Assembly: GCF_003952485.1 (NCBI RefSeq) | Contig: NZ_CP034447.1 | Coordinates: 248,001-312,000, forward strand | Direction: 5' to 3' | Origin: Mesorhizobium sp. M1E.F.Ca.ET.045.02.1.1 | Lineage (GTDB): Bacteria; Pseudomonadota; Alphaproteobacteria; Rhizobiales; Rhizobiaceae | Length of the DNA: 64,000 nucleotides | Shown: piece by piece, positions 9,674 through 18,199 of the stretch | Layout of the letters: every line of letters starts with the position of its first letter | Numbering within the stretch: position 1 is the first letter of the stretch | The notes under the pieces: generated by a model | What the model was told of the DNA's origin: nothing | Databases searched by the model: none | What the model saw: only the letters and a program-made list of their open reading frames with translations | Program-made: the position numbers and the translations under genes

Positions 9674-10531
9674 TCATACGGCCAGCCCCTCGGGCGCTTG
9701 TAGCCCGTGGGCACGGCAGCAGGCAGTGACCGTGTTAGCGAGCAGACTGGCGATGGTCATGGGACCGACACCTCCCGGCACTGGCGTTATGGTGCCCGCA
9801 ATCTCGGCCGCGCTGCTGAAATCCACGTCGCCTACCAAGTGTTGCTTGCCGTCCTGTGCGATCCGATTGATGCCCACATCGATTACCGTCGCGCCTGACC
9901 CAGTCGCCGGGGATCATCTCGGGGCGGCCGACGGCAGCGACAAGGATGTCGGCGCGGCGGCAGATTGAGGCCAGATCGCGTGTACGCGAATGAGCGATGG
10001 TTACAGTGCAGTTGTCGCCGAGCAGAAGTTGCGCCATCGGTTTTCCGACGATGTTCGAGCGCCCCACGACCACCGCTTCGAGCCCGGACAGATCGCCTAG
10101 ATGGCCGCGCAGCATCATCAGACATCCCAACGGGGTACACGGGACCATCGCGTTTTGTCCCGTGCCCAGAAGCCCGACATTCGTGACGTGAAACCCATCG
10201 ACATCCTTTGCCGGATCGATCGCATTGATCACCAGATCCGCGTTCAGATGTTTGGGTAGAGGCAGTTGGACGAGAATACCGTGAATCTCAGGATCGGCAT
10301 TCAGCCGCTCGTTTCAGTGGGCAGCTTGTACTCGAGGCTCCTCATGCCAGCTTCGATGGTCTGCCGTCCTTTGTTACGCACATAGACTTCCGACGCCGGA
10401 TCAGCGCCTACCAGAACGACAGCCAGGCCCGGCGTGATGCCGTGGTCCTTCTTGAGCCACGCTACATGCCCAGCCACTCTCGAACGCAGCTGCGCCGCGG
10501 ACACCTTTCCGTCGATGATCTGGGCAGTCAC
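9674..10531 (-). pseudogene. folD: methylenetetrahydrofolate dehydrogenase/cyclohydrolase FolD, broken
   Basis: Starts with GTG at 10531, overlapping the soxG stop (GTGA). The first part carries [19 protein letters not shown], the middle part the PLGCLMMLR and [16 protein letters not shown] cofactor region, and the last part [19 protein letters not shown] and ends at 9674. A frameshift with loss of about a dozen residues lies near 10305 (after KLPTETS), and a second frameshift is near 9900. FolD would oxidise 5,10-methylene-THF to 10-formyl-THF, linking the sarcosine oxidase to PurU. A second chromosomal copy would have to supply this step. Confidence 0.85.
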
Positions 10532-11091
10532 GCCACCTTCTCCTCGAGCCGCTTTGCAGCCGTTTCCAGCGCATGCCAGAGCGATCCGGCGGACGAGCGC
10601 GCGCCCAGCACGGCGGCATGGACGTCGCCACGGCGGATGACGAAACAGCTCATATGCTCAAGGCCGGTCCGTGTCGCACCGCCCGGACCAAAATTCGCGA
10701 GATCGATATTGACGAGCTTCGACAGCAACGCCTCGAGCCCTGTGCCTGCCCGCGAGACAATCTCGATCGCCACCCAGCCATCGGTCTGCTCGGTCACCGA
10801 GCAGCCGGGGGCGACCTGCTTGAGCTCGGCGGAAAAATCCAGCTCGGCGCGGCCTTCGGCCTCGATCATCCACTGATCCGGTCCGGTACACAGCGCGGCA
10901 ACCCCCTGCCATGCAACCCAGCGGCCTGGTTCGGGAAGAGTGAGCCCAAAGGGTGTCGGCTCAAGAGTTCCCCGGCGCAGCGCCAGAGAGGCAAGCGCGA
11001 GACCGGCATTCTCCCGCAGGTCGAGCGCTCCGAAGGATGCGTATCCGGGTGTCACGGTGCCGAGCGCGGTGATAGGTCTCAGGTCAGTCAC
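10528..11091 (-). CDS. soxG: sarcosine oxidase, gamma subunit
   Basis: 187 residues, the usual length for SoxG, the small subunit of heterotetrameric sarcosine oxidase that packs against the aminomethyltransferase-like half of the alpha subunit. Visible features are [39 protein letters not shown] and the C-terminal [17 protein letters not shown]. The start overlaps the end of soxA by eight bases and the stop overlaps the folD start, indicating translational coupling. The gene looks intact. Confidence 0.9.
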   Translation of the reverse strand: MTDLRPITALGTVTPGYASFGALDLRENAGLALASLALRRGTLEPTPFGLTLPEPGRWVAWQGVAALCTGPDQWMIEAEGRAELDFSAELKQVAPGCSVTEQTDGWVAIEIVSRAGTGLEALLSKLVNIDLANFGPGGATRTGLEHMSCFVIRRGDVHAAVLGARSSAGSLWHALETAAKRLEEKVA

Positions 11092-14017
11092 GCAGACGTT
11101 CTCCCTCGGGGTCGACGAAACAGGCAGGGACGACGCGCAGGCGCGCGCTTTCGCCTTCGAGCGGGTTCGCGGCCACGATCACCTCGCCCAGCCGTTCATC
11201 GCCGTTCTCGAGGAAACCGAGCCCTATCATCGAGCCGACATGCGGACTGTAGCAGGCCGACGTGACCCAGCCCTGATCAGTGTCAAAACTCTGCGGCGCG
11301 TCCTCGGCAAAAAGATGCGAGCCGCTGACCACCTTCCCGGCCGGATCTACGGGCCGCAGCCCCACCAGGCGTCGCCTGTCGCCCGCAAGGCCCTCGCGCC
11401 GCGACATCACGGCGCCGACGGAATCCTTCTTCTGCGACACCATACTGCCGAGTCCGACCATGGCGGCCGTCGTCTGTCCATTCAACTCGGGGCCGGCGGC
11501 GTGTCCCTTGTCGATCCGCAGCACGGACAGCGCTTCCACCCCGTAAGGCGTCACTCCGAGATCGGCACCCACCTCCACGAGCCGCTCCATCAATGCGTGG
11601 CCGTATCGTGCGGGAACCGCAACTTCATAGGCAAGCTCGCCCGAAAACGAGATGCGGAAGAGCCGCGCGCGCAGCCCGCCGCACACGGTGAGCTCCGCGC
11701 AGGCCATGAAGGGGAAGGCCTCGTTCGACAGATCGAAGCCGCCCACGATGCGGGCGAGCAGGGCGCGCGATTTCGGCCCGGCGACGGCGATCTGCGCCCA
11801 GGCCTCGGTCGTGGAAAAGATCTGCACATCGAGATCCGGCCAGAGGCATTGCCGCGCAAACTCCATGTTGCGGTAGACCAGCCCCGCATTGGCCGTCGTC
11901 GTGGTGACCACATAGTGATCCTTGGCCAGCCGGGCGCAGGTGCCGTCGTCATAGGCGAAGCCGTCTTCGCGCAGCATCAGCCCGTAGCGGACACGGCCGA
12001 CCTTCAGCGTGGCCATCACGTTGCTGTATAGCCGGTTGAGGAACTCGCCGGCGTCGGCGCCTTGCACATCGACCTTGCCGAGCGTGGTCACGTCACACAG
12101 GCCCACCGCGCTGCGCACGGCCCTGGCCTCACGGTCCACGCTCTGGCGCCAATGCGTTTCGCCCGGACGCGGATAGTATTGCGCACGCATCCACTGGCCG
12201 GCCTCGACGAACACCGCGCCTTGCGCTTTGGCCCAATGATGGGTCGGCGTCAGGCGGCGCGGTCGGAAATGCGGCCCTGCATCGCCGCCCCCCAGCACCG
12301 AAAGTGCTACGGGCGTGTAGGGCGGGCGGAAGATCGTCGTGCCGGTTTCCGGGATTGTTTTCCCAGTGAGTTCCGCCATCACGGCGAGCCCGGTTACATT
12401 GGCTGTCTTGCCTTGATCCGTCGCCATGCCCAGCGTCGTATAGCGTTTCAGATGCTCGACGGCCCGCATGTTCTCGGCGTGAGCGAGCTTGATGTCCTTC
12501 ATCGTCACATCGTTCTGGAAATCGACCCAGGCACGTTTCCTGCCCGGCACGTGGAAGATGGGCGCGACTCCGTAGCGCGACTCCTCCGAGCGCGGCAGAC
12601 TGGGCAGTGCTGCCGCAATTCCGAGTACGTTCAGCGCGCGCAGTGCTGCCGCCGCGCCCGAGCGAAGTGTCTTGGCTGTCGAAAAATGCCCCGCCGCCGC
12701 GCCCGCCGGAAGCACTCCCGAGGGACCATCCTCTCCCGGCAGGAACGCCTGCAATACATCATTCCAAATCGGCCGGCCACAATTGTGCGAGGCCAGATGC
12801 ACATTCGGGTTCCAGCCGCCCGAGACTCCCAGCGCGCCGCACTCGATCCATTCGGACCTGCCGTTTGCGTGAACCTCGATCGATTTCAGGCCAAGCCGGC
12901 CGCGTGAGGCGGTGACCATGCCACCGGTAATAACGCGGTAGTCGGCCAAGGCTGTTGCCTTGGGGCGCGCGTCGATAACGGCAGCAATATGGACGCCCTT
13001 GGAGGCAAGATCGCGCGCGGTGCGATGACCGTCGTCATTATTTGTGAAGACAGCGACCGTCTCGGACGGACACGCCGCCCAGCGATTAGCGTAAGCCCGC
13101 ATTGCGCCCGCCAACATGATTCCCGGACGGTCATTGTCGGCAAAGGCGATGGGGCGCTCTGTCGCGCCGGCAGCGAGGACCGCGCGCTTCGCCGTGATGC
13201 GCCAGAGTGTCTGGCGGACGCGGGCACCCGGCTGCGCCAAGTGATCCGAAACCCGCTCCACCGCGCCATAGATGCCGTGATCATAGATCCCGAACACCGT
13301 GGTGCGGCGCATCACGCGCAGATTCGGCAGGCTGTCGAACTCAGTTTCCAGCGCGGCGATCCAGTCGGTGGCCGGCGCTCCGTCCAGCGTTTCCAGCTCG
13401 CACAGAAGCCGCCCGCCCAAACGGAAATCCTCGTCGGCGAGGATCGCACGCGCGCCTGAGCGCGCCGCCGTAAGCGCCGCCGCAAGCCCGGCCGCCCCCC
13501 CGCCGATAACCAGCAGGTCGCAATGGAGGAACCCCTTGTCATAGGTATCCGGGTCGGCCTCCATCGAGAGGCGCCCGAGGCCCGCCGCCTTGCGGATCGC
13601 CGGCTCGTAGAGCTTTTCCCACAAGCCTTTCGGCCACATGAACGTCTTGTAGTAGAAGCCGGCGGTGAAGAAGGGCGACAGCAGATCATTGATAGCCAAC
13701 GCGTCGAAGCCGAGCGAGGGCCAGCGGTTCTGGCTTCGTGCCTCCAGGCCCTCGAACAACTCCACCACCGTGGCACGCGTGTTTGGCTCCTGCCGTGCCC
13801 CCGTTCGCAGTTCGACGAGAGCGTTCGGTTCCTCCGAACCGGCCGAGAGCACCCCGCGGGGACGGTGATACTTGAAGCTGCGGCCCACAAGACGCACGCC
13901 ATTGGCCAGGAGCGCCGAGGCGAGCGTGTCGCCGGGATGGCCCTGATACCGCCTGCCGTCGAAAGTGAAGTTCAAGCTCTGCGAGCGGTTGATTAGCCCT
14001 CCGGCAAGCCGTGTCAT
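11084..14017 (-). CDS. soxA: sarcosine oxidase, alpha subunit
   Basis: A 977-residue alpha subunit of heterotetrameric sarcosine oxidase. The N-terminal 100 residues are the ferredoxin-like domain; a flavoprotein-reductase domain with the NAD site LVIGGGAAGLAAALTAA (about residue 160) follows, and the C-terminal ~380 residues are aminomethyltransferase-like and bind THF. The enzyme oxidises sarcosine to glycine, H2O2 and 5,10-methylene-THF. The start chosen is ATG 14017, which overlaps the soxD stop as ATGA and has GAGGTG six bases upstream; an in-frame ATG at 14026 is the alternative. No damage is visible. Confidence 0.95.
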   Translation of the reverse strand: MTRLAGGLINRSQSLNFTFDGRRYQGHPGDTLASALLANGVRLVGRSFKYHRPRGVLSAGSEEPNALVELRTGARQEPNTRATVVELFEGLEARSQNRWPSLGFDALAINDLLSPFFTAGFYYKTFMWPKGLWEKLYEPAIRKAAGLGRLSMEADPDTYDKGFLHCDLLVIGGGAAGLAAALTAARSGARAILADEDFRLGGRLLCELETLDGAPATDWIAALETEFDSLPNLRVMRRTTVFGIYDHGIYGAVERVSDHLAQPGARVRQTLWRITAKRAVLAAGATERPIAFADNDRPGIMLAGAMRAYANRWAACPSETVAVFTNNDDGHRTARDLASKGVHIAAVIDARPKATALADYRVITGGMVTASRGRLGLKSIEVHANGRSEWIECGALGVSGGWNPNVHLASHNCGRPIWNDVLQAFLPGEDGPSGVLPAGAAAGHFSTAKTLRSGAAAALRALNVLGIAAALPSLPRSEESRYGVAPIFHVPGRKRAWVDFQNDVTMKDIKLAHAENMRAVEHLKRYTTLGMATDQGKTANVTGLAVMAELTGKTIPETGTTIFRPPYTPVALSVLGGGDAGPHFRPRRLTPTHHWAKAQGAVFVEAGQWMRAQYYPRPGETHWRQSVDREARAVRSAVGLCDVTTLGKVDVQGADAGEFLNRLYSNVMATLKVGRVRYGLMLREDGFAYDDGTCARLAKDHYVVTTTTANAGLVYRNMEFARQCLWPDLDVQIFSTTEAWAQIAVAGPKSRALLARIVGGFDLSNEAFPFMACAELTVCGGLRARLFRISFSGELAYEVAVPARYGHALMERLVEVGADLGVTPYGVEALSVLRIDKGHAAGPELNGQTTAAMVGLGSMVSQKKDSVGAVMSRREGLAGDRRRLVGLRPVDPAGKVVSGSHLFAEDAPQSFDTDQGWVTSACYSPHVGSMIGLGFLENGDERLGEVIVAANPLEGESARLRVVPACFVDPEGERLRD

Positions 14018-14304
14018 TTGCTGCACCTCGCCCGCGAAAGGGCGACATCGCGAGCCAGTTCCGCACAGAGGACTTCATGGGTGACCGTGTCGCGCGTCAC
14101 CACCAGCCATGACCGATCACCCTGCTCGTGGAACCACAACTCGCGGTGCGCGCCCGCCTGGTTGTCGCGCAGGAAGACGTAATCGCAAAAGGCGGCCTCG
14201 GCATCGGGCGCAGTTGGGTCTGGACGGTCGATGAGCCGCGCGTCGCCCAGATAGGTGAATTCCTGAGCATCGCGCAGGCCCAGAAGTGGATGGGGGATTA
14301 GCAT
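14014..14304 (-). CDS. soxD: sarcosine oxidase, delta subunit
   Basis: 96 residues beginning MLIPHPLLGLRD and containing DYVFLRDNQAG and ELWFHEQGDRSWLVV, typical of SoxD, the small zinc-binding subunit of heterotetrameric sarcosine oxidase. The zinc-site Cys near the N-terminus (usually CPxCG) is not evident here, where the segment reads HPLLGLRD, so zinc binding may differ. It sits between soxB (9-base gap) and soxA (ATGA overlap). Confidence 0.9.
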   Translation of the reverse strand: MLIPHPLLGLRDAQEFTYLGDARLIDRPDPTAPDAEAAFCDYVFLRDNQAGAHRELWFHEQGDRSWLVVTRDTVTHEVLCAELARDVALSRARCSK

Positions 14305-14313
14305 TGGACCGCC

Positions 14314-15564
14314 TCAGTGGAGATTGGGCTGGGCACCGGCACCGCGTTCGTCGATCACATAGCCCCGAGCGAACCGGTCGAACCGGTAGGCGCGCGCGGT
14401 CTCGTGAGGTGAGCCGGTGGCAAGAAGATGGGCAAAGGCATAGCCGCTGGCTGGCGTCGCCTTGAAGCCGCCATAGCACCAGCCGCCGTTGAAATAGAGG
14501 CCATCAATATGCGTGCGGTCAATGATCGGCGAACCGTCCATCGACATGTCCACAAGGCCGCCCCACATGCGCAGGAGCCGCGCCCGCCCTATCATGGGCA
14601 TCATTGCTATGCCGTTTTCGGCGACGCCCTCGACTACCGGCAAATTGCCGCGTTGGGCATAGGAATTGTAGCCGTCGATATCGCCGCCGAAGACAAGCCC
14701 GCCCTTATCGGACTGGCTGATGTAGAAATGGCCTGCCCCGAAGGTGATAACGCCCGGAATGGTGGGCTTGAGCCCCTCCGTGACGAAGGCCTGCAGGACA
14801 TGGGTTTCGATCGGAAGCCGCATTCCGGCCATCGCCATGACCCGGCCCGAAGAGCCCGCCACCGCCACGCCGACCTTCTCAGCGGCAATGTAGCCGCGCG
14901 AGGTCTCCACGCCACGCACCTTCTCGCGATCGACCCGGAAGCCCTTCACCTCGCAATTCTGGATCAGGTCTACGCCGTGGCTGTCGGCGCCGCGGGCATA
15001 GCCCCAGGCCACGCCATCGTGCCGCGCAGTGCCGGCACGCGGCTGCATCAGGCCGCCTTTGACCGGGAAGCGCGCGTTGTTGTAGTTCAGGAACGGCACC
15101 ATGGCGCGCAGTTCCTCACGGCTCAACAGGCGGCCGTCCGCACCCGCCAGCATCATTGCGTTGCCGCGGCGCCGAAAGGCATCTCGCTGTGCATCCGTAT
15201 GAAACAGGTTAATGATGCCGCGCTGCGAGACCATTGCATTGAAGTTGAGTTCCTGCTCCAGTCCTTCCCAGAGCTTCATCGAGAACTCATAAAACGGCTC
15301 GTTGCCGGCAAGCAGGTAGTTCGACCGGATAATCGTCGTGTTTCGCCCGACATTTCCGGACCCGAGCCAACCCTTCTCCAATACGGCGATACGAGATTGC
15401 CTGAATGTCCTGGCCAGGTAATACGCCGTCGACAGACCGTGACCGCCCCCGCCGACGATCACGTAATCGTAGGCGGGCTTTGGGTCGGGATTGCGCCACA
15501 GCGACCGCCAACCTGTATGCCCCTTGATTGCTTCGGCAAAGACGCGGAAGCCCGAAAACCTCAT
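14314..15564 (-). CDS. soxB: sarcosine oxidase, beta subunit
   Basis: 417-residue catalytic flavoprotein subunit. The FAD-binding motif VIVGGGGHGLSTAYYLA is near residue 34, followed by LEKGWLGSGNVGRNTTIIRSN around the covalent FMN and FAD region. GGDIDGYNSY and GLYFNGGWCYGGFKATPASG close the active site. I chose ATG 15564 because AAGGAG lies eight bases upstream and 417 residues fits the family; an in-frame extension to 15711 would overlap the divergent regulator. First gene of the operon soxB-D-A-G-folD-purU-gdhA. Confidence 0.95.
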   Translation of the reverse strand: MRFSGFRVFAEAIKGHTGWRSLWRNPDPKPAYDYVIVGGGGHGLSTAYYLARTFRQSRIAVLEKGWLGSGNVGRNTTIIRSNYLLAGNEPFYEFSMKLWEGLEQELNFNAMVSQRGIINLFHTDAQRDAFRRRGNAMMLAGADGRLLSREELRAMVPFLNYNNARFPVKGGLMQPRAGTARHDGVAWGYARGADSHGVDLIQNCEVKGFRVDREKVRGVETSRGYIAAEKVGVAVAGSSGRVMAMAGMRLPIETHVLQAFVTEGLKPTIPGVITFGAGHFYISQSDKGGLVFGGDIDGYNSYAQRGNLPVVEGVAENGIAMMPMIGRARLLRMWGGLVDMSMDGSPIIDRTHIDGLYFNGGWCYGGFKATPASGYAFAHLLATGSPHETARAYRFDRFARGYVIDERGAGAQPNLH

Positions 15565-15690
15565 AGCGAGAACTCCTTGGACTGCCGAGACTATGTCACG
15601 GCAAGGGCGAAGAGTTGTTTCTGAAATTGACATCCGCGTGCGCCTGTCGGACATACAACAGGATGAATGGGACGGAAGGATTCCCATGGG
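15565..15690. promoter_or_regulatory. divergent promoter region, soxB versus GlxA-type regulator
   Basis: The 126 bases separate soxB from the regulator and must carry both promoters. A TTGACA at 15627-15632 with GACATA 17 bases downstream is a fair sigma-70 candidate for the regulator. A short palindrome TGTCGGACA (15646-15654) overlaps it. The assignment is inferred from position. Confidence 0.4.
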
Positions 15691-16692
15691 ATGATTGACG
15701 GGTATCGTCACGGCAGACCGCAGCGATACGGTTTCCTGCTGATCGAAGGCTATGGCCTGATGTCCGCGGCCTCGGCGGTGGAACCGCTGCGCGCCGCCAA
15801 TCTGCTCAGCGAGCGGCGGCTCTACGATCTCAGCTTCGTCTCGGACCAGGGCGGCTGGATGCGCAGTTCCGTCTCGGGCGCGTTCGAAACAGTGCCTGTT
15901 TCAGAGGCAGGCACTGATCTCGACATTCTCTTTGTCGTGGCTGGCGGCAATCCGCTGACCTATCGGGACGACAGGATTCTGGGCTGGCTGCGCCGTCTTG
16001 CCCGTTCGGGGGTGCCACTGGGCGGGATCTCAGGCGGGGCGGCAATCCTGGCCGCGGCGGGTGTGATGTCGTCACGCCGGTTTACAATTCACTGGCAGCA
16101 CATTGATGCGATGCGGGAGATGTATCCCGACGCGCTCATCGAACGGCGCCTGTTCGTCATTGATCGTGACCGCTTCACCTGCGCGGGCGGCATGGCTCCG
16201 CTGGACATGGCCCACGCCCTGATCGCTTCAGATCACGGTGTGGAATTAGCCCGCGCGGTAAGCGATTGGTTCATCCATACCGGCATCCGGCAGGCCGAGG
16301 CCCCGCAGCAACTGGACCCGGTGCGCAGGTATGATCTGCATCATCCCGCGCTAGTCGCCATGGTGGAACTGATGACGAGCCATATCGCGGACCCGCTGAA
16401 CCTGAATGACCTGGCCCATCTGAGCGGTATAGGGGAGCGGCAATTGGAGCGGCTGACAAAGGAACAACTGGGACAGAGCGTAATGCAGTTCTATCGGTCT
16501 TTGCGGTTGGAGAAAGCCGACGAGATCCTGCAGCAGTCGAACCTTCCGCTCGTCGAGGTGGCGCTTGCCACGGGGTTTTCCAACCGCAGCCATTTCTCAC
16601 GCGCGTTTCAGGCGCATTTCGGCATGGGTCCCGGCACCCGACGCAAACAGCGCCGCAACGGCGAAAATCTTCGAGGCAGTGCCGCTTCGTGA
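15691..16692 (+). CDS. GlxA/GbdR-type AraC regulator with DJ-1/PfpI domain
   Basis: The ~333-residue protein has an N-terminal DJ-1/PfpI-like domain (YGFLLIEGYGLMSAASAVEP, then LFVVAGGNPLTY and GGISGGAAILAAAG, residues 10-180) and a C-terminal AraC helix-turn-helix pair (LNDLAHLSGIGERQLERL and LVEVALATGFSNRSHFSRAF). It is divergent from the sox operon. Regulators of this class (GbdR, SouR) respond to glycine betaine, dimethylglycine or sarcosine and activate their catabolism, so control of soxB-gdhA is likely. ATG 15691 follows GGAAGG; an upstream ATG at 15667 is in frame. Confidence 0.85.
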   Translation: MIDGYRHGRPQRYGFLLIEGYGLMSAASAVEPLRAANLLSERRLYDLSFVSDQGGWMRSSVSGAFETVPVSEAGTDLDILFVVAGGNPLTYRDDRILGWLRRLARSGVPLGGISGGAAILAAAGVMSSRRFTIHWQHIDAMREMYPDALIERRLFVIDRDRFTCAGGMAPLDMAHALIASDHGVELARAVSDWFIHTGIRQAEAPQQLDPVRRYDLHHPALVAMVELMTSHIADPLNLNDLAHLSGIGERQLERLTKEQLGQSVMQFYRSLRLEKADEILQQSNLPLVEVALATGFSNRSHFSRAFQAHFGMGPGTRRKQRRNGENLRGSAAS

Positions 16693-16737
16693 GATAAGAG
16701 TGTTGCCCTTGCTTAATTTCCTATATCAATAGAAGAG

Positions 16738-17151
16738 CTACTCACTCTTAACCGCAACGGGGCTGCCGGAGATCTTCGTCTTGTTGAAGTTGAGGCGCTC
16801 GAGATCGTTGAATCGCCTCGCTGTCGCCCAGTAGGCGTCCGTTTCGATGCCACTGCGCTGTGTCGCCTCCCGGATGACTTGGAGCAGCGAGCGATCCGAC
16901 GAAGCTCTGAGCACAACGTTGGATGATCCTTTAGTGACGCCGACGCGCACCACGGCCTTGCCGATATGCTTCCGGCCAAAGGCCATGGCTTCGTCCGGCG
17001 TGCTCGGTTGGGGAACCAGCAGGAGCCGGTCGCCAGATTGTACCGTGATGGCCAACGGTTCGGGTGAGCCGCCCTCGGCGATAAATCTATCGACGATCGC
17101 CGGCTGCAGACCGGGATCGGCGCATTGCTGGATGAGGGCGGCGTCGATCAT
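16738..17151 (-). CDS. traH: conjugal transfer protein TraH
   Basis: 138 residues beginning MIDAALIQQCADPGLQPAIV, closely resembling TraH of Agrobacterium and Rhizobium plasmids, which is encoded after traB in the traAFB(H) operon. No membrane helix is visible and its role in mating is poorly known. ATG 17151 is preceded by GGGAG; a longer frame to 17361 overlaps traB and is not favoured. Only this gene and a traB tail remain, so transfer functions here are probably lost. Confidence 0.8.
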   Translation of the reverse strand: MIDAALIQQCADPGLQPAIVDRFIAEGGSPEPLAITVQSGDRLLLVPQPSTPDEAMAFGRKHIGKAVVRVGVTKGSSNVVLRASSDRSLLQVIREATQRSGIETDAYWATARRFNDLERLNFNKTKISGSPVAVKSE

Positions 17152-17164
17152 GGCAGCTCCCTGT

Positions 17165-17433
17165 TCATCTGTTGAAGGCAGTGACGAGCGGCAGCCGGAA
17201 GAGCCGCGCCCAGGCAATCGTGCTCGCGTTCTGGATGGCGGCGATAGAGGTGCCGGTGGCCCACCAGCCATTGCCGACGGCGACGATGGCGTCGGGCGCG
17301 TGCAGCACCGACTGCAGGACAGGCCAGACGAGGAGTTGCTCGTAGCAGATGAGCGGCGCAATCCGCCGCCCGGCGAGCTCGACCACGGAATTGGCGAAGA
17401 GATGCGCCCGCGCGCCGCCGCCGCTCCCCACTA
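17165..17433 (-). pseudogene. traB: conjugal transfer protein TraB, 3' fragment
   Basis: About 88 C-terminal residues: ARAHLFANSVVELAGRRIAP, LICYEQLLVWPVLQSVLH and VGNGWWATGTSIAAIQ, the nitrilase/apolipoprotein-acyltransferase-like end of rhizobial TraB. The stop lies 13 bases before the traH start. The upstream ~300 residues are gone; the sequence changes abruptly at ~17434, where the integrase-bearing element begins. Confidence 0.8.
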
Positions 17434-17619
17434 GAGCGTCGGACCCTCAGGTTGAATCGAGAGGGGTTTGAACGAAGCCGCTGACGCGGCATTTGGTGCA
17501 CCGGTTTGCGAATGACGCTTCTGTTTTGAAGGATTGCTGCTGTTGAAGCACAACCTTGAGAACAGGAGCAATGAGATGGGCCGAGTTGAGCCCGCTTCGC
17601 CGACGCATGATTCGAGGAC

Positions 17620-17845
17620 ATGACGATCCGCAATCTGTCGCCGGCCACGCAACGATCCTACGTGCACGCGGTAGCGAAGTTCTCTCGCTACTGTGGCCGA
17701 TCTCCGGACCGGCTTGACCTGGAGGACGTTCGCGCCTTCCAGGTGCATCTGGTCTCGACTGGAATCTCGTGGCCGGCGCTGAACCAGACGGTGTGCGCAC
17801 TGCGGTTCTTTTTCGGCGTGACGTTGGGTCACGCCGAGATCCCTG
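17620..17845 (+). pseudogene. tyrosine recombinase/integrase, N-terminal stub
   Basis: The first ~75 residues of a tyrosine recombinase: TIRNLSPATQRSYVHAVAKF, RSPDRLDLEDVRAFQVHL and PALNQTVCALRFFF form the SAM-like core-binding domain. The catalytic domain with R-H-R-Y is absent: at ~17845 the frame runs into an unrelated protein. Integrases of this type accompany IS91-like transposases in rhizobia. Bases 17434-17619 are probably its leader. Confidence 0.7.
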
Positions 17846-18190
17846 CCGACGACATCCTTTCCTTGTGCGCTCCCGAAGCCAACAAGGCAGAGGTCACCGC
17901 TGCCATCGATGAATTGGTCAACCGGGCGATCCTTATCCGGCAGTCCAGGCTCGGTGGCTACGCTCTGTTCGCCGGCAGCGATTTCGACCTCGACGAGGCC
18001 ATATCCAAGGTCGCGTTTAAGCTCGATGCGGATGTGCTCGCGGATCTACCGTCACGATTGGGTGTGGGACCGATCGCTGCCAAGAGCCATTACTTTTCGA
18101 CCGGGGCGCTGCGCACATTCGATGTCATCGTCCAGTTCGCGGATGAGAGTCCTCAAAGTCCTGCAGCTTGGGCAAAGAAAACCGCCGCTT
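17846..18190 (+). pseudogene. C-terminal-type fragment of a possible P-loop ATPase (system gene A)
   Basis: In frame with the integrase stub but unrelated to it. It has a winged-helix-like stretch (VTAAIDELVNRAILIRQ then GGYALFAGSDFDLDEAI) followed by SHYFSTGALRTFDVIVQFAD. Such a string occurs, as far as I recall, in the second half of large ATPases of multi-gene systems, but no Walker motif is left to prove it. It is cut at both ends and followed directly by the GHKL ATPase relic. Confidence 0.4.
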
Positions 18191-18199
18191 CGTTGGCCA

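Noticed and set aside
12062..12907. Long open frames on the plus strand opposite soxA, also 10940-12031
   Set aside because: They mirror the well-supported soxA frame, are rich in His, Arg and Pro and have no motif; they are antisense shadows in G+C-rich DNA.
14428..15624. 398-codon open frame opposite soxB
   Set aside because: Same reason: complete soxB with FAD motifs is on the other strand.
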